Origin: SHZI01 sp041396045
GTDB lineage: Bacteria; Pseudomonadota; Gammaproteobacteria; Steroidobacterales; GCA-2729495
Assembly: GCA_041396045.1 (NCBI GenBank)
Contig: JAWKZI010000001.1
Coordinates: forward strand, 62,001-126,000
DNA: 64,000 nucleotides
Direction of reading: 5' to 3'
In this document: positions 1 to 7,308 of the stretch, in pieces
Layout: every line of letters starts with the position of its first letter
How positions within the stretch are numbered: position 1 is the stretch's first letter
Notes under the pieces: generated by a model
The model's input: only the letters and a program-made list of their open reading frames with translations
The model's database searches: none
Told to the model about the DNA's origin: nothing
Position numbers and translations under genes: made by a program

Positions 1-874
1 GTTGCTCCTCGAACATGCGTCCGTTGGACAGGTTTCCATTGTGTGGAATCGCCAACACCTGACCTCCGGTAGCTGCCTCATAATTTTCCATCCACTCCCA
101 CAGTTTCAGGGGATCTTCTGTAACGAAGGTGGTCAGCGGAGTCAGGTCGCGGGTCTTGTCGGCGCCGTCGCGAAAAATAATATTGCGGTGCAGGTTATTG
201 CCGCCGTCAGCATTGACTGTCCATTCGAACGCAATGAAAGTCGAGAATTTTCCAGGCTGGTTGTACTTCTCCGCCGTGTCGACGGTCTTGACCCACGCGG
301 ACTTCATCCACTTGGGATCCATGATCTGTTTCGGCAACTTTCCGGTTGACTGCAACACGACCAGTTCACTCTTGGCTGCGGACGCAGCTTTTTCGTCGCC
401 GGAATTAAAGGCCTTGTTCCAGCCTTTGAGTACCGCACTCTCCATCATGTCCGGATTGCCATCGAGAATTTCATTGATGGTTCCCATGCCGTCGGAATGG
501 TCCGTCACCATGAACCAGTCGTACGGCTTTTCCAGTTTGGTCTTCAGTCCGGAGTTGGAAATCACTTCCATACCCAATGCATAACGATAGGCATCGGCCG
601 GTGATAGCGTCGCGCCGTCCATGCCGGCATCGGCCGACCAACCCGTATGCACGTGAGTGTCACCGAAATAGGCTTCCGTCGGAAAATTCTTGCTGGCAGA
701 ACTCGTTGTGGCGGCGGGCGCGGGGCTTCCCGCTGCCGATTCTTGTGCTGACCTGTCTTCGGACGGCGACCTGGGTCCATCACAAGCTGTGAGGTAGCCG
801 GCCAGCGCAATTATTGCGAAGCCTGAAACCGTGCGGACTGCGAGGTTTTGTTCTTGTCGGTACGGTGCGGCCAT
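1..874 (-). CDS. DUF3604 family lipoprotein (3' end cut by window edge)
   Basis: Reading the minus strand from an ATG at 874 gives an open frame to the window edge with no stop, so the C-terminus is missing. The N-terminus has a hydrophobic stretch ending in a lipobox (LTAC, near residue 30), so the product is probably an outer-membrane or periplasmic lipoprotein. After a Ser/Ala-rich linker it carries YFGDTHVHTGWSADA, followed by DWFMVTDHSDG, which fits the PHP-like metal-binding start of the DUF3604 family. The biochemical role of this family is not established; a metal-dependent hydrolase fold is the usual inference. It lies just outside the mobile element's left boundary, so it is probably resident chromosome. 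Family call is good; function is open. Confidence 0.85.
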   Translation of the reverse strand, partial: MAAPYRQEQNLAVRTVSGFAIIALAGYLTACDGPRSPSEDRSAQESAAGSPAPAATTSSASKNFPTEAYFGDTHVHTGWSADAGMDGATLSPADAYRYALGMEVISNSGLKTKLEKPYDWFMVTDHSDGMGTINEILDGNPDMMESAVLKGWNKAFNSGDEKAASAAKSELVVLQSTGKLPKQIMDPKWMKSAWVKTVDTAEKYNQPGKFSTFIAFEWTVNADGGNNLHRNIIFRDGADKTRDLTPLTTFVTEDPLKLWEWMENYEAATGGQVLAIPHNGNLSNGRMFEEQ

Positions 875-1022
875 CGACTGGCTCCTTTGAGTGCTCTGAT
901 CAAGTTCGGTGTTCCAGGCAGGAAGATACAGTCATCGCCAGGTGCCGCACATTTCGCTGGCGACGACCGCCGGCCTGGACGGCGGAGGGCCGCTGGCAAC
1001 TATCTGAAAAAACGGCAAAAAA

Positions 1023-1067
1023 TGGCGCGCCCGACAAGATTCGAACTTGTGACCCCTGCCTTCGGAG
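1023..1067 (-). other. 3' remnant of tRNA-Arg (attachment site, left end)
   Basis: Forty-five bases match the 3' half of the tRNA-Arg(CCG) gene at 20061-20137 in the same orientation, from the encoded CCA through the T-arm to the anticodon loop. The only differences are two base pairs in the T stem, and both are compensated (ACAAG/CTTGT here against AGAGG/CCTCT in the intact gene). An uninterrupted 18-base identity, TGACCCCTGCCTTCGGAG at 1050-1067, ends the match. There is no 5' half, so it is not a functional tRNA. I read it as the displaced host 3' end left by integration of the element. Confidence 0.85.
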
Positions 1068-1210
1068 CGCTTCCGGGGCCTCTGAGGGCGTCATCTTCCC
1101 AATCAACGCGTTGCCCGATTCTGACCTCTAAGTTCCTGTTTCGTCGGCCTTTATGACGCCGCGCCTAACGCGCGCGTGTACGCCGGTCTACGCCCCGCTT
1201 ACATTGCGGT

Positions 1211-1226
1211 TGCACTTATAAGTGCA
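1211..1226. repeat. Perfect palindrome TGCACTTATAAGTGCA, candidate integrase arm site
   Basis: A 16-bp perfect palindrome lies between the tRNA remnant and the integrase start. It is made of two TGCACTTA motifs in inverted orientation, and the same motif recurs near the other end of the element (19988-20017). This placement fits arm-type binding sites of a tyrosine recombinase or its excisionase, or an operator controlling the integrase. Binding is inferred, not seen. Confidence 0.55.
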
Positions 1227-1258
1227 CTACTTTGAGCGCACGGAAGGGAGAGCCATCT

Positions 1259-2614
1259 GTGCGCGCGATCATCGGTTCCCGCTTGCTGGCAAGCAGGGCC
1301 GCCCAGCCCAAGAGCAAACCGTTCGATATACCGGACACTCGCCTGGCGGGCTTCCTATTGCGCGTCCAACCCTCCGGTGCCCGGTCATTCTGCGTCCAGC
1401 TCGGCAGGGGAAGGAGGTTGACGCTGGGCAAGGTGGGCCACCTGACCCCCGAGCAGGCGCGCCAGCGCTGCGAGCAGGTGCTGGGGAACATCGCCCACGG
1501 CCGGGAGCCGCTGGCCGGTCTGGACGGGGCCGCGCGGCTCAGCCTCGGGGAGTTCATCCGGAACCAGTACGAGCCGTGGATTCAGGCCAACCGGCCCCGA
1601 AACGCGGCATCCGCCCTGGCCCGGGTCGAGAACTGCTTTGGTCACTGGTACGACCAGCCGATGTGCGGCCTGTCCACCTACCAGCTTGAAGCCTGGAAGA
1701 CGGGTCGCCTGGGCAAGGGCAAGCGGCCGGCTACCGTGCTCCGGGACCTGACCACGCTGTCAGGCATCCTGAGTTTCGCCGTGCGCCTGGGGCTTCTGGC
1801 TGACAACCCGATGCGGCGTGTCGTCAAGCCGCGGCTGGACCGGACGCCCAATGTGCGGTTCCTGGATCCGGAGGAGGAGTCACGCCTGAGGTCGGCACTG
1901 GCGGATCGGGACCATCGAATCAGGGCCGCACGAGAGTCTGGCAACGCCTGGCGACGGGCCCGGAAGCACGCGCCGCTGCCAAAGGTCACAGGCTTCGGCG
2001 ACCACCTGACACCCGCTGTACTGGTCAGCCTCAACACGGGATTGCGCCGCGGTGAGTTGCTGGCGCTCTGCTGGCACGATATCAACCTGCGGCTGGCGGT
2101 GCTGTCGGTTCAGGCCACGTCGGCCAAGAGCGGGCAAACGCGCCACGTCCCCCTCAACGCTGAATGCATCGAGACCCTGAAACGCTGGCGGGACCAGAAT
2201 CCGGATGCCACGCCGCTCGACAAGGTGTTTGCGGTCAGCACCTCGTTCAAGACCGCATGGTCGGTAGTTCTGAAAGCGGCCGGAATCAAGAGGTTTCGCT
2301 GGCACGACCTGCGCCACCACTTCGCGTCGCGACTCGTCCAGGCCGACGTCAATCTCAATACCGTCCGGGAGCTGCTGGGTCACGGCTCACTGGCAATGAC
2401 GCTGAGGTATGCGCACCTGGGGCCGGATCAGAAGCGTGAAGCTGTCGCTCTTCTGTGTGCGGAAGTCGGCGAAACGCCTGCGGTACAGAACACGCCGTCG
2501 GCATCGGCGAATGCCCACGTGGCCGAAATGCCAGCACCGCAATATCAATTCCCGCTGGCAAATCGAGGCGGCATCAGCGCAGGGCGCACCGAGATTTCGG
2601 ACACTTACCGATGA
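1259..2614 (+). CDS. int: Tyrosine recombinase (integrase) of the element
   Basis: A phage-type site-specific recombinase of about 450 residues. It has an N-terminal DUF4102-like arm-binding region (residues about 10-75), a core-binding SAM-like domain, and a C-terminal catalytic domain. The catalytic set is visible: Arg in NTGLRRGELL, His-x-x-Arg in WHDLRHHFASRL, His in ELLGHGS and the nucleophile Tyr in LRYAHL. I place the start at GTG 1259 because a purine-rich GGAAGGGAGA precedes it; an in-frame TTG at 1232 is an alternative. It sits just inside the left attachment site, reads inward, and overlaps the convergent FTR1 gene by ten bases. It probably catalyses integration into and excision from tRNA-Arg. 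Confidence 0.93.
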   Translation: MRAIIGSRLLASRAAQPKSKPFDIPDTRLAGFLLRVQPSGARSFCVQLGRGRRLTLGKVGHLTPEQARQRCEQVLGNIAHGREPLAGLDGAARLSLGEFIRNQYEPWIQANRPRNAASALARVENCFGHWYDQPMCGLSTYQLEAWKTGRLGKGKRPATVLRDLTTLSGILSFAVRLGLLADNPMRRVVKPRLDRTPNVRFLDPEEESRLRSALADRDHRIRAARESGNAWRRARKHAPLPKVTGFGDHLTPAVLVSLNTGLRRGELLALCWHDINLRLAVLSVQATSAKSGQTRHVPLNAECIETLKRWRDQNPDATPLDKVFAVSTSFKTAWSVVLKAAGIKRFRWHDLRHHFASRLVQADVNLNTVRELLGHGSLAMTLRYAHLGPDQKREAVALLCAEVGETPAVQNTPSASANAHVAEMPAPQYQFPLANRGGISAGRTEISDTYR

Positions 2615-4566
2615 GCGGTCTTCGCCCCGCGAACGCCAAGATAATTGACCGCAAAGCCGATTATCGTTAGTCCTGCTACCACGATCTGAGCGATGAGCGT
2701 TTGAAGACTGGGGTAGACGCCGAGCCAGGTCACGCGGGGGCCGGCAATAGATGTCAGGTCGACCATACCGGCCTCTTGTAACGCGGCCACGCCTTTGCCG
2801 ACCAGCACCACGGCCAACACGCCGATGAACACGGAACTGACAGCGAAGAATTGGCTGATCGGTAGCCGACGCGTTGCGCGCAAGAGGGCGTAGGCGATCA
2901 CGGCGAGTAAGAGCATTCCCGCAATCAGGCCCAAAACGAGCGCTTCATGCTGGCCTTGTGTCCATAGAGCGCTATAAAAAAGAATTGTCTCGAAAACTTC
3001 CCGGTACACGGCAATGAACGACAGACCGGCGAGAAACCAGGCCGAGCGTTGCGACAATGCGTGGGACAGTCTCGCCTGAAGATACTGCTGCCAGCGCCCA
3101 GCGAGGCTCTTGTTGTGCATCCACAGGCCGACACTGAGGAGTACCGCGGCGGCGAACACAGAGGACAGGCCCTCCGTAGTCTCGCGTTGCGCACCGGAAA
3201 TGCCGACAACGTAGGTCGCCACGCCCCAGGTGGCCGCGCCAGCAAGGAGCGCAGCAATCCATCCACCGTGGACATACGGGAGCAGATCAGTCCGCTGGGC
3301 TTTGGCCAGAAAGGCAATGACGGCGACCACAATCAGCAGAGCCTCAACGCCCTCGCGCAACAGAATCGTGAAACTGCCGAGAAACGCGGTGGCTGCTGTC
3401 GCCCCACCGCCGGCTAACTCCTGGTCTGCGAGCTCCAGCAACTTGTCGATCTGGATCGCTTGGCCGGCAACGTCGGCGGTGGGCTGCCCACTGCCCAGAG
3501 CGGTGCGGTAACGGGCCACGGCAGACTCGACACGGCCGAGCAGAGCAGGGTTGGCTACGGCAAGCGTTGGCTCAATCTGTTCAAAGCCATCCAGATACGC
3601 CGACAGCGCCAGCCGCTGCGCCTCCTCGACCTGCCCCGTGGCGTAGGCGCGCGCGCTCGCCGCGAAGCGTGCCCGTGCCAGCGCGATCCCTGTCGGAGCA
3701 CTGTCATCAGTCACCGCGGACGGGTCACTGCGCAGGTAAGCCAGCACGCTGCGAGCCACCGCAGTCCCCACACTCGCGGTCAGCTGCTCTTCACTGGCGC
3801 CGGCCAGTGCTTCGAGGTTGGGAACGTCGGCGTGAACGGTCTGGTCTGATTGCCAGCGTTTCTCCCCGGCACGGCGATCGGCCTCATCAAACGACAGGGT
3901 GCCGACAAAGAAGGCCAAGGCCCAGCGATCGGCGTCCGATAGGCTTGAGAAGCTCGCCATTGAAGTGCCGTCGATGCCCTGGGTGATGACCTGGTAGTAG
4001 CCGAACGGAGTCCGCACACGCGCCCGGTCGATGTCTGTGAAGGCGATCGGCTTGGGATCAAGCGTGCTGGCAGCGGGGCCGTCACCGGCTCCCAGGGCGC
4101 CGTGACACCCGCTGCAGCTCGCCGCATAGAGGGCGCTGCCCCGTTGGAGGTCTGGCACCACCTTCGGCGCGAGCGGCACGGGATATATACGGAGCAAGGT
4201 GGCAGCCAGCTCGTGCGCCAGCGTTGCCACCCGCTCTGGTGTTTGCCCCGACGAAATGTTTCGTTCCAGATCGCTCGCCTTTACCAGCAACTCCCCACGT
4301 CCTGGCCGGTCCGGTAGGGCTGCAATTTGTGATTGGGCCGTGGCGGCAAAGTTCTGAAGCTCCGCGAACTCGGCAGCATTCTTGACTTGACCGTTGACAA
4401 CGGCCCCGCCGTAATCCGCCGCTATGTAATCCAATATCTGCCACGCCTGACGAGGGTCAGCAGTGGCTTCTGGGGCACTGCCGGCGACACCATCGGATGC
4501 GACGACGAGCGTGAGGCAGCAGACGAGCCAGGACATCCGGAGGGTAAAGGTTGTTACACAGAGCAT
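2605..4566 (-). CDS. Cytochrome c / FTR1 family iron (lead) permease, PbrT-like
   Basis: About 653 residues. A signal peptide leads into a periplasmic region with one c-type heme motif, CSGCH (about residue 151), and then an FTR1 permease domain with seven predicted membrane helices. Both Glu-containing FTR1 signatures are present: REGVE in the first core helix and REVFE in the fourth. This fused layout is that of PbrT-type lead/iron uptake proteins. The start ATG at 4566 has GAGGTG about ten bases upstream and immediately precedes the signal peptide. It follows the CDF gene by 16 bases and probably shares its transcript from the MerR-type promoter near 5270. The metal (Fe2+ or Pb2+) is inferred from family and context. 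Confidence 0.88.
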   Translation of the reverse strand: MLCVTTFTLRMSWLVCCLTLVVASDGVAGSAPEATADPRQAWQILDYIAADYGGAVVNGQVKNAAEFAELQNFAATAQSQIAALPDRPGRGELLVKASDLERNISSGQTPERVATLAHELAATLLRIYPVPLAPKVVPDLQRGSALYAASCSGCHGALGAGDGPAASTLDPKPIAFTDIDRARVRTPFGYYQVITQGIDGTSMASFSSLSDADRWALAFFVGTLSFDEADRRAGEKRWQSDQTVHADVPNLEALAGASEEQLTASVGTAVARSVLAYLRSDPSAVTDDSAPTGIALARARFAASARAYATGQVEEAQRLALSAYLDGFEQIEPTLAVANPALLGRVESAVARYRTALGSGQPTADVAGQAIQIDKLLELADQELAGGGATAATAFLGSFTILLREGVEALLIVVAVIAFLAKAQRTDLLPYVHGGWIAALLAGAATWGVATYVVGISGAQRETTEGLSSVFAAAVLLSVGLWMHNKSLAGRWQQYLQARLSHALSQRSAWFLAGLSFIAVYREVFETILFYSALWTQGQHEALVLGLIAGMLLLAVIAYALLRATRRLPISQFFAVSSVFIGVLAVVLVGKGVAALQEAGMVDLTSIAGPRVTWLGVYPSLQTLIAQIVVAGLTIIGFAVNYLGVRGAKTAHR

Positions 4567-4582
4567 TGCCGGTTTAAGCACC

Positions 4583-5212
4583 TCAATTCCCCGCCGGATC
4601 AACGGCCGATGCGGCGCTGTCCTGCTGACGCGCGTCGCGCAGGATTTCAACAGCTTCTCTAATCACATAGAGGCCGATGGCGACGCCAATCACGAGGTCA
4701 GGCCAGGGGGTGCCGGTGGCGAGCACCAGCAACCCGGCGACAATCACACCAAGGTTGGCAACCACGTCTGCGCGGGTAAAAATCCACGAAGCCCTTAGGT
4801 GCACTTCCCCATCCCGATATTTCGCCAACATACGAAACACGGTGGCGTTCACCAGGAGAGACAGGGTGGCCATGCTAACGATGATCCAACCTTCTGGTTC
4901 AGCGCCGACGAAGGCCCGCCGGATGGCTTCAATGACCACTCCGAGACCGAGAATAGCAAGTAGCGCGCCACTCGCCTGCGCGCCGTGGCGCTTGAAGGCC
5001 ATCGATCGGCCGATGGCCAGCAACGCGATGGCATAGACAGAACTGTCGGCAAGCATATCCAGGGCGTCCGCCAGAAGGCCAGTCGAATCCGCGACGAGAG
5101 CCGCCACGGTGCCGACGGCGAACATCGTCGCGTTCAGAGCAAGCGCAATGCTGATCGTGCGCCGCTCCTCCGCCGTGTCGGCAGTCGCTGTCTGACAGCC
5201 ACAATCACTCAT
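4583..5212 (-). CDS. Cation diffusion facilitator family transporter
   Basis: A short CDF protein of about 209 residues with six predicted helices and a Cys-containing N-terminus (MSDCGC). Acidic metal-site residues are visible in helix 2 (LADALDMLAD) and helix 5 (FTRADVVAN). There is little sequence after the last helix, so the usual cytoplasmic C-terminal domain is missing, as is common in the small CDFs beside PbrT-like permeases. Such proteins export divalent cations from the cytoplasm in exchange for protons. Start ATG 5212 is preferred over 5221 because AGGA lies eight bases upstream. It is the first gene of a minus-strand pair with the FTR1 permease, divergent from the MerR regulator. 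Confidence 0.85.
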   Translation of the reverse strand: MSDCGCQTATADTAEERRTISIALALNATMFAVGTVAALVADSTGLLADALDMLADSSVYAIALLAIGRSMAFKRHGAQASGALLAILGLGVVIEAIRRAFVGAEPEGWIIVSMATLSLLVNATVFRMLAKYRDGEVHLRASWIFTRADVVANLGVIVAGLLVLATGTPWPDLVIGVAIGLYVIREAVEILRDARQQDSAASAVDPAGN

Positions 5213-5247
5213 CCCACGCATCCTCGTATGGCAGAGCCGAACGATGC

Positions 5248-5268
5248 ACCCTATAGTAGCTATATGGT
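5248..5268. promoter_or_regulatory. MerR-family operator and promoter between CDF and merR genes
   Basis: A 21-bp dyad with arms ACCCTATAG and CTATATGGT around TAG lies in the divergent gap. On the minus strand TTGACC (5266-5271) overlaps it as a -35 box, with the dyad filling an over-long spacer, the arrangement typical of MerR-activated promoters. The sequence closely resembles known pbr/cad-type operators (ACTCTATAG...CTAGAGGGT). It probably drives the CDF-FTR1 pair and also autoregulates the MerR gene. Confidence 0.75.
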
Positions 5269-5298
5269 CAAGCCAGACACCTTTCGATAGGAATTGGT

Positions 5299-5694
5299 AT
5301 GCGCATCGGGGAACTGGCCGCGCTCAGCGGCATGAAGGTCGTGACCATTCGATATTACGAAACTACCGGCCTGATTGCGGCCCCAAGTCGAAGCAGATCT
5401 GGGTATCGCATGTACCGGCCGGAGCACTTGCAGCGGCTGACCTTCCTGCGCCGGTGTCGGGAGCTCGGCTTCTCGATCAAGGAAATCAGAGAGCTCCTGT
5501 CACTCACGGAGAATCCCCGACAGTCATGTGCGAGCGTGACCACCATCGCGGCGCGACATCTCGAAGACGTTCGTAGCAAGCTGGACGACTTGCAACGCCT
5601 TCAGCAAGCCCTTGACGGGCTGGTTGCATCCTGCGGGACTGGCCGCGTCGGGGACTGCAAGATCCTGCACGCGCTTGCCACGATGCCCGCATAG
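5299..5694 (+). CDS. MerR-family heavy-metal regulator (CadR/PbrR-like)
   Basis: 131 residues. An N-terminal winged HTH (MRIGELAALSGMKVVTIRYY) is followed by the long dimerisation helix and a C-terminal metal loop. The metal-sensing cysteines of the Pb/Cd/Zn branch are present: Cys77 (QSCASV), Cys112 and Cys120 (ASCGTGRVGDCKIL). Copper sensors have only the two C-terminal ones. This points to Pb2+, Cd2+ or Zn2+ sensing. It is divergent from the CDF-FTR1 pair across a MerR-type operator, and a second matching dyad follows at 5711-5731. It likely bends both promoters into active form when metal is bound. Confidence 0.9.
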   Translation: MRIGELAALSGMKVVTIRYYETTGLIAAPSRSRSGYRMYRPEHLQRLTFLRRCRELGFSIKEIRELLSLTENPRQSCASVTTIAARHLEDVRSKLDDLQRLQQALDGLVASCGTGRVGDCKILHALATMPA

Positions 5695-5707
5695 TCGGAA
5701 CTACTTA

Positions 5708-5737
5708 TTGACCCTCGATCAGCTAGAGGGTTTACGG
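5708..5737 (+). promoter_or_regulatory. Second MerR-type promoter, upstream of the Met-rich cytochrome gene
   Basis: TTGACC at 5708-5713 is followed 19 bases later by TACGGT. Within the spacer lies a 21-bp dyad (5711-5731) with arms ACCCTCGA and TAGAGGGT. The long spacer and the dyad position are diagnostic of MerR-activated promoters, and the right arm matches pbr-type operators. It lies just after the merR gene and about 45 bases before the next start codon, so the same regulator probably controls the cytochrome gene. Confidence 0.65.
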
Positions 5738-5782
5738 TCACCAAACGTCGTAGACATCAAGCATCTGCGAGGAGAAGTGATC

Positions 5783-6655
5783 GTGCAAAACACTCGTCAC
5801 ATGCTCGCCAGGGCCGTCATCCTGTGCGGGGTCGCGCTACTCTTCCCGATTGTGGCGACAAGCGCGTCGCCCTCCTCGACTGATACCGCCGAGGTCCAGG
5901 CCCTACAGAAACAGGTCGACGAGTTGAATCAGGAATTGAAGCGCCTGAAGAACGCGTCCGATCCCACCGAGCAACAGCATGCCATGCAGAAGACCTGGAG
6001 GATGATGCAGGACCACATGCGCGCCATGCGGCAGATGCCGGGAATGATGGCGGGTGGTTGCGCCAACTGGAAAATGATGGACCCGAGCATGATGGGCTCC
6101 GGAATGATGGGTCCCGGCATGATGGGCTCGGGCACCACGCCGGGTTGTCCGATGATGGGCCACGGCATGGACATGGGTTCCGGCATGGGGATGGGTTCTG
6201 GAATGATGGGGTGGGCCATACCCTCCGGTGTAACGCCGGAGGCCTATCAGAAGCAGATGACTGAGCAGATGCAGGCCATGCGCTCGCAAATGGCGGCAAT
6301 CTCAGCCGAGAAGGACCCTGCAAAGCGCGAGGTGCTGATGCAGAAGCACTACGATACGATGTACCGCGACATGCAGACCATGCGGGGCATGGGGTGGATG
6401 TGGGCACCGAGCTCTGCTGGCGCATTGCCAGACGCCAACTCGAAGGGCGCGCAGCTCGAATCGAAGTACTGCTCCCAGTGCCACGCCGCACCCGCGCCTT
6501 CACTGCACACCCAGACCGAGTGGGCGTCTGTCACCGATCGAATGCGCAGCAGGATTGCATCTACAGGGGGCACGACCGCCGGTGTAATGGTGCCCAGCGA
6601 TTCAGAATTCAATGAGATTGTGAAGTACCTTGATGGGCATGCCCGCGGCCCTTAA
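5783..6655 (+). CDS. Periplasmic Met-rich c-type cytochrome
   Basis: About 290 residues starting at GTG 5783, with AGGAGA nine bases upstream. The layout is a signal peptide (residues 1-28), a short coiled coil (VQALQKQVDELNQELKRLK), and a Met/Gly-rich segment with repeated GMMG and SGMM units, where Met is extremely frequent. Then follow a helical Met/Gln-rich stretch and a C-terminal region with a single heme motif, CSQCH. Met-rich stretches of this kind bind soft metals such as Cu(I) or Ag(I) in other periplasmic proteins. The heme domain suggests coupling to redox chemistry. It follows a MerR-type promoter. I do not recognise a named family for the whole protein; metal handling is inference. 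Confidence 0.75.
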   Translation: MQNTRHMLARAVILCGVALLFPIVATSASPSSTDTAEVQALQKQVDELNQELKRLKNASDPTEQQHAMQKTWRMMQDHMRAMRQMPGMMAGGCANWKMMDPSMMGSGMMGPGMMGSGTTPGCPMMGHGMDMGSGMGMGSGMMGWAIPSGVTPEAYQKQMTEQMQAMRSQMAAISAEKDPAKREVLMQKHYDTMYRDMQTMRGMGWMWAPSSAGALPDANSKGAQLESKYCSQCHAAPAPSLHTQTEWASVTDRMRSRIASTGGTTAGVMVPSDSEFNEIVKYLDGHARGP

Positions 6656-6718
6656 CAGGGCTGACACTGCACTGTCAGCTGGCGCGTTCGAGGGGCTGTG
6701 GAACTGAACGGCCACACA

Positions 6719-6967
6719 TCACTCCGTAGTTGTCAGTAGTGGCTCTCCGGACGGAAGCCACCCATGTCCCGCAAGGCATTTTTTAATGTGTTCCTCGTCC
6801 GCTGGAAGAGCCAGCCTCTTATTCGACCGGCCAGTGTGTTGAGAGCGGCACACCGATAGAGCCTCGCGAAAATTGTCGATCTTGTGCGGCCTATGGGTGG
6901 GCAACAGGCAGCCGGATACTGCAAGACTGCAGAAAATTACAGACAATAAAACAGGTGCTGTTCGCAT
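6719..6967 (-). CDS. Small putative lipoprotein after the czc operon
   Basis: An 82-residue protein with a signal peptide and a clear lipobox (LAVSGC), followed by a short soluble region with three further Cys residues (two of them CRSQ and KKCL). It starts 17 bases after the PII-like gene and is on the same strand, so it may be the last gene of the czc transcript. I recognise no family. Function is unknown; a location at the end of a metal-efflux operon makes a periplasmic accessory role possible. Confidence 0.55.
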   Translation of the reverse strand: MRTAPVLLSVIFCSLAVSGCLLPTHRPHKIDNFREALSVCRSQHTGRSNKRLALPADEEHIKKCLAGHGWLPSGEPLLTTTE

Positions 6968-6984
6968 GATATTTGCCTCGGCCC

Positions 6985-7308
6985 TTATGGGCTTTCCTCG
7001 CCGATCGGCAGCACCTCGTCCACGGTACTGACATAGACCCAGCCAGAAATCTGCGGCCCGATACGGGCATGGGTCCGGATAATTGCCGTAACGGCTTCCA
7101 CTTCATGGTCATCGCAGACCAGCTCAAGCTGCGCCTCCGCGATAAGGAGGCCACCTGCTTCCAGGGTGAAATCCATTTCTGCTTCGCTGACGGCGCGTAG
7201 CATGCCCTTCGACTCCAGCAGCGAGATTCTTCGAAAGCCGGCTTCGGACAGCGCCTGGATCACGCCCGGCGCACGCACGTGGTGAATGAAGGACTTGATC
7301 AGTTTCAT
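6985..7308 (-). CDS. PII-like signalling protein of the czc operon
   Basis: 107 residues with the ferredoxin-like PII fold pattern (MKLIKSFIHHVRAPGVIQAL at the N-terminus, an acidic middle strand, and a C-terminal VYVSTVDEVLPIG). It lacks the Tyr-containing uridylylation T-loop of true GlnB/GlnK. Such PII-like genes are often found next to heavy-metal RND operons, where a role as a small-molecule or metal sensor is suspected. Its ATG overlaps the stop of the RND gene (ATGA), so it is translationally coupled to it. Confidence 0.8.
   Translation of the reverse strand: MKLIKSFIHHVRAPGVIQALSEAGFRRISLLESKGMLRAVSEAEMDFTLEAGGLLIAEAQLELVCDDHEVEAVTAIIRTHARIGPQISGWVYVSTVDEVLPIGEESP

Noticed and set aside
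1023..1067. A second tRNA-Arg gene next to the integrase
   Set aside because: Only the 3' half is present; no acceptor 5' strand, D-arm or full anticodon stem precedes it.
5817..6503. Long open frame opposite the Met-rich cytochrome
   Set aside because: It is a composition shadow: the GGCATG-rich repeats read backwards give Pro/Ser/His-rich sequence without a start site or family.
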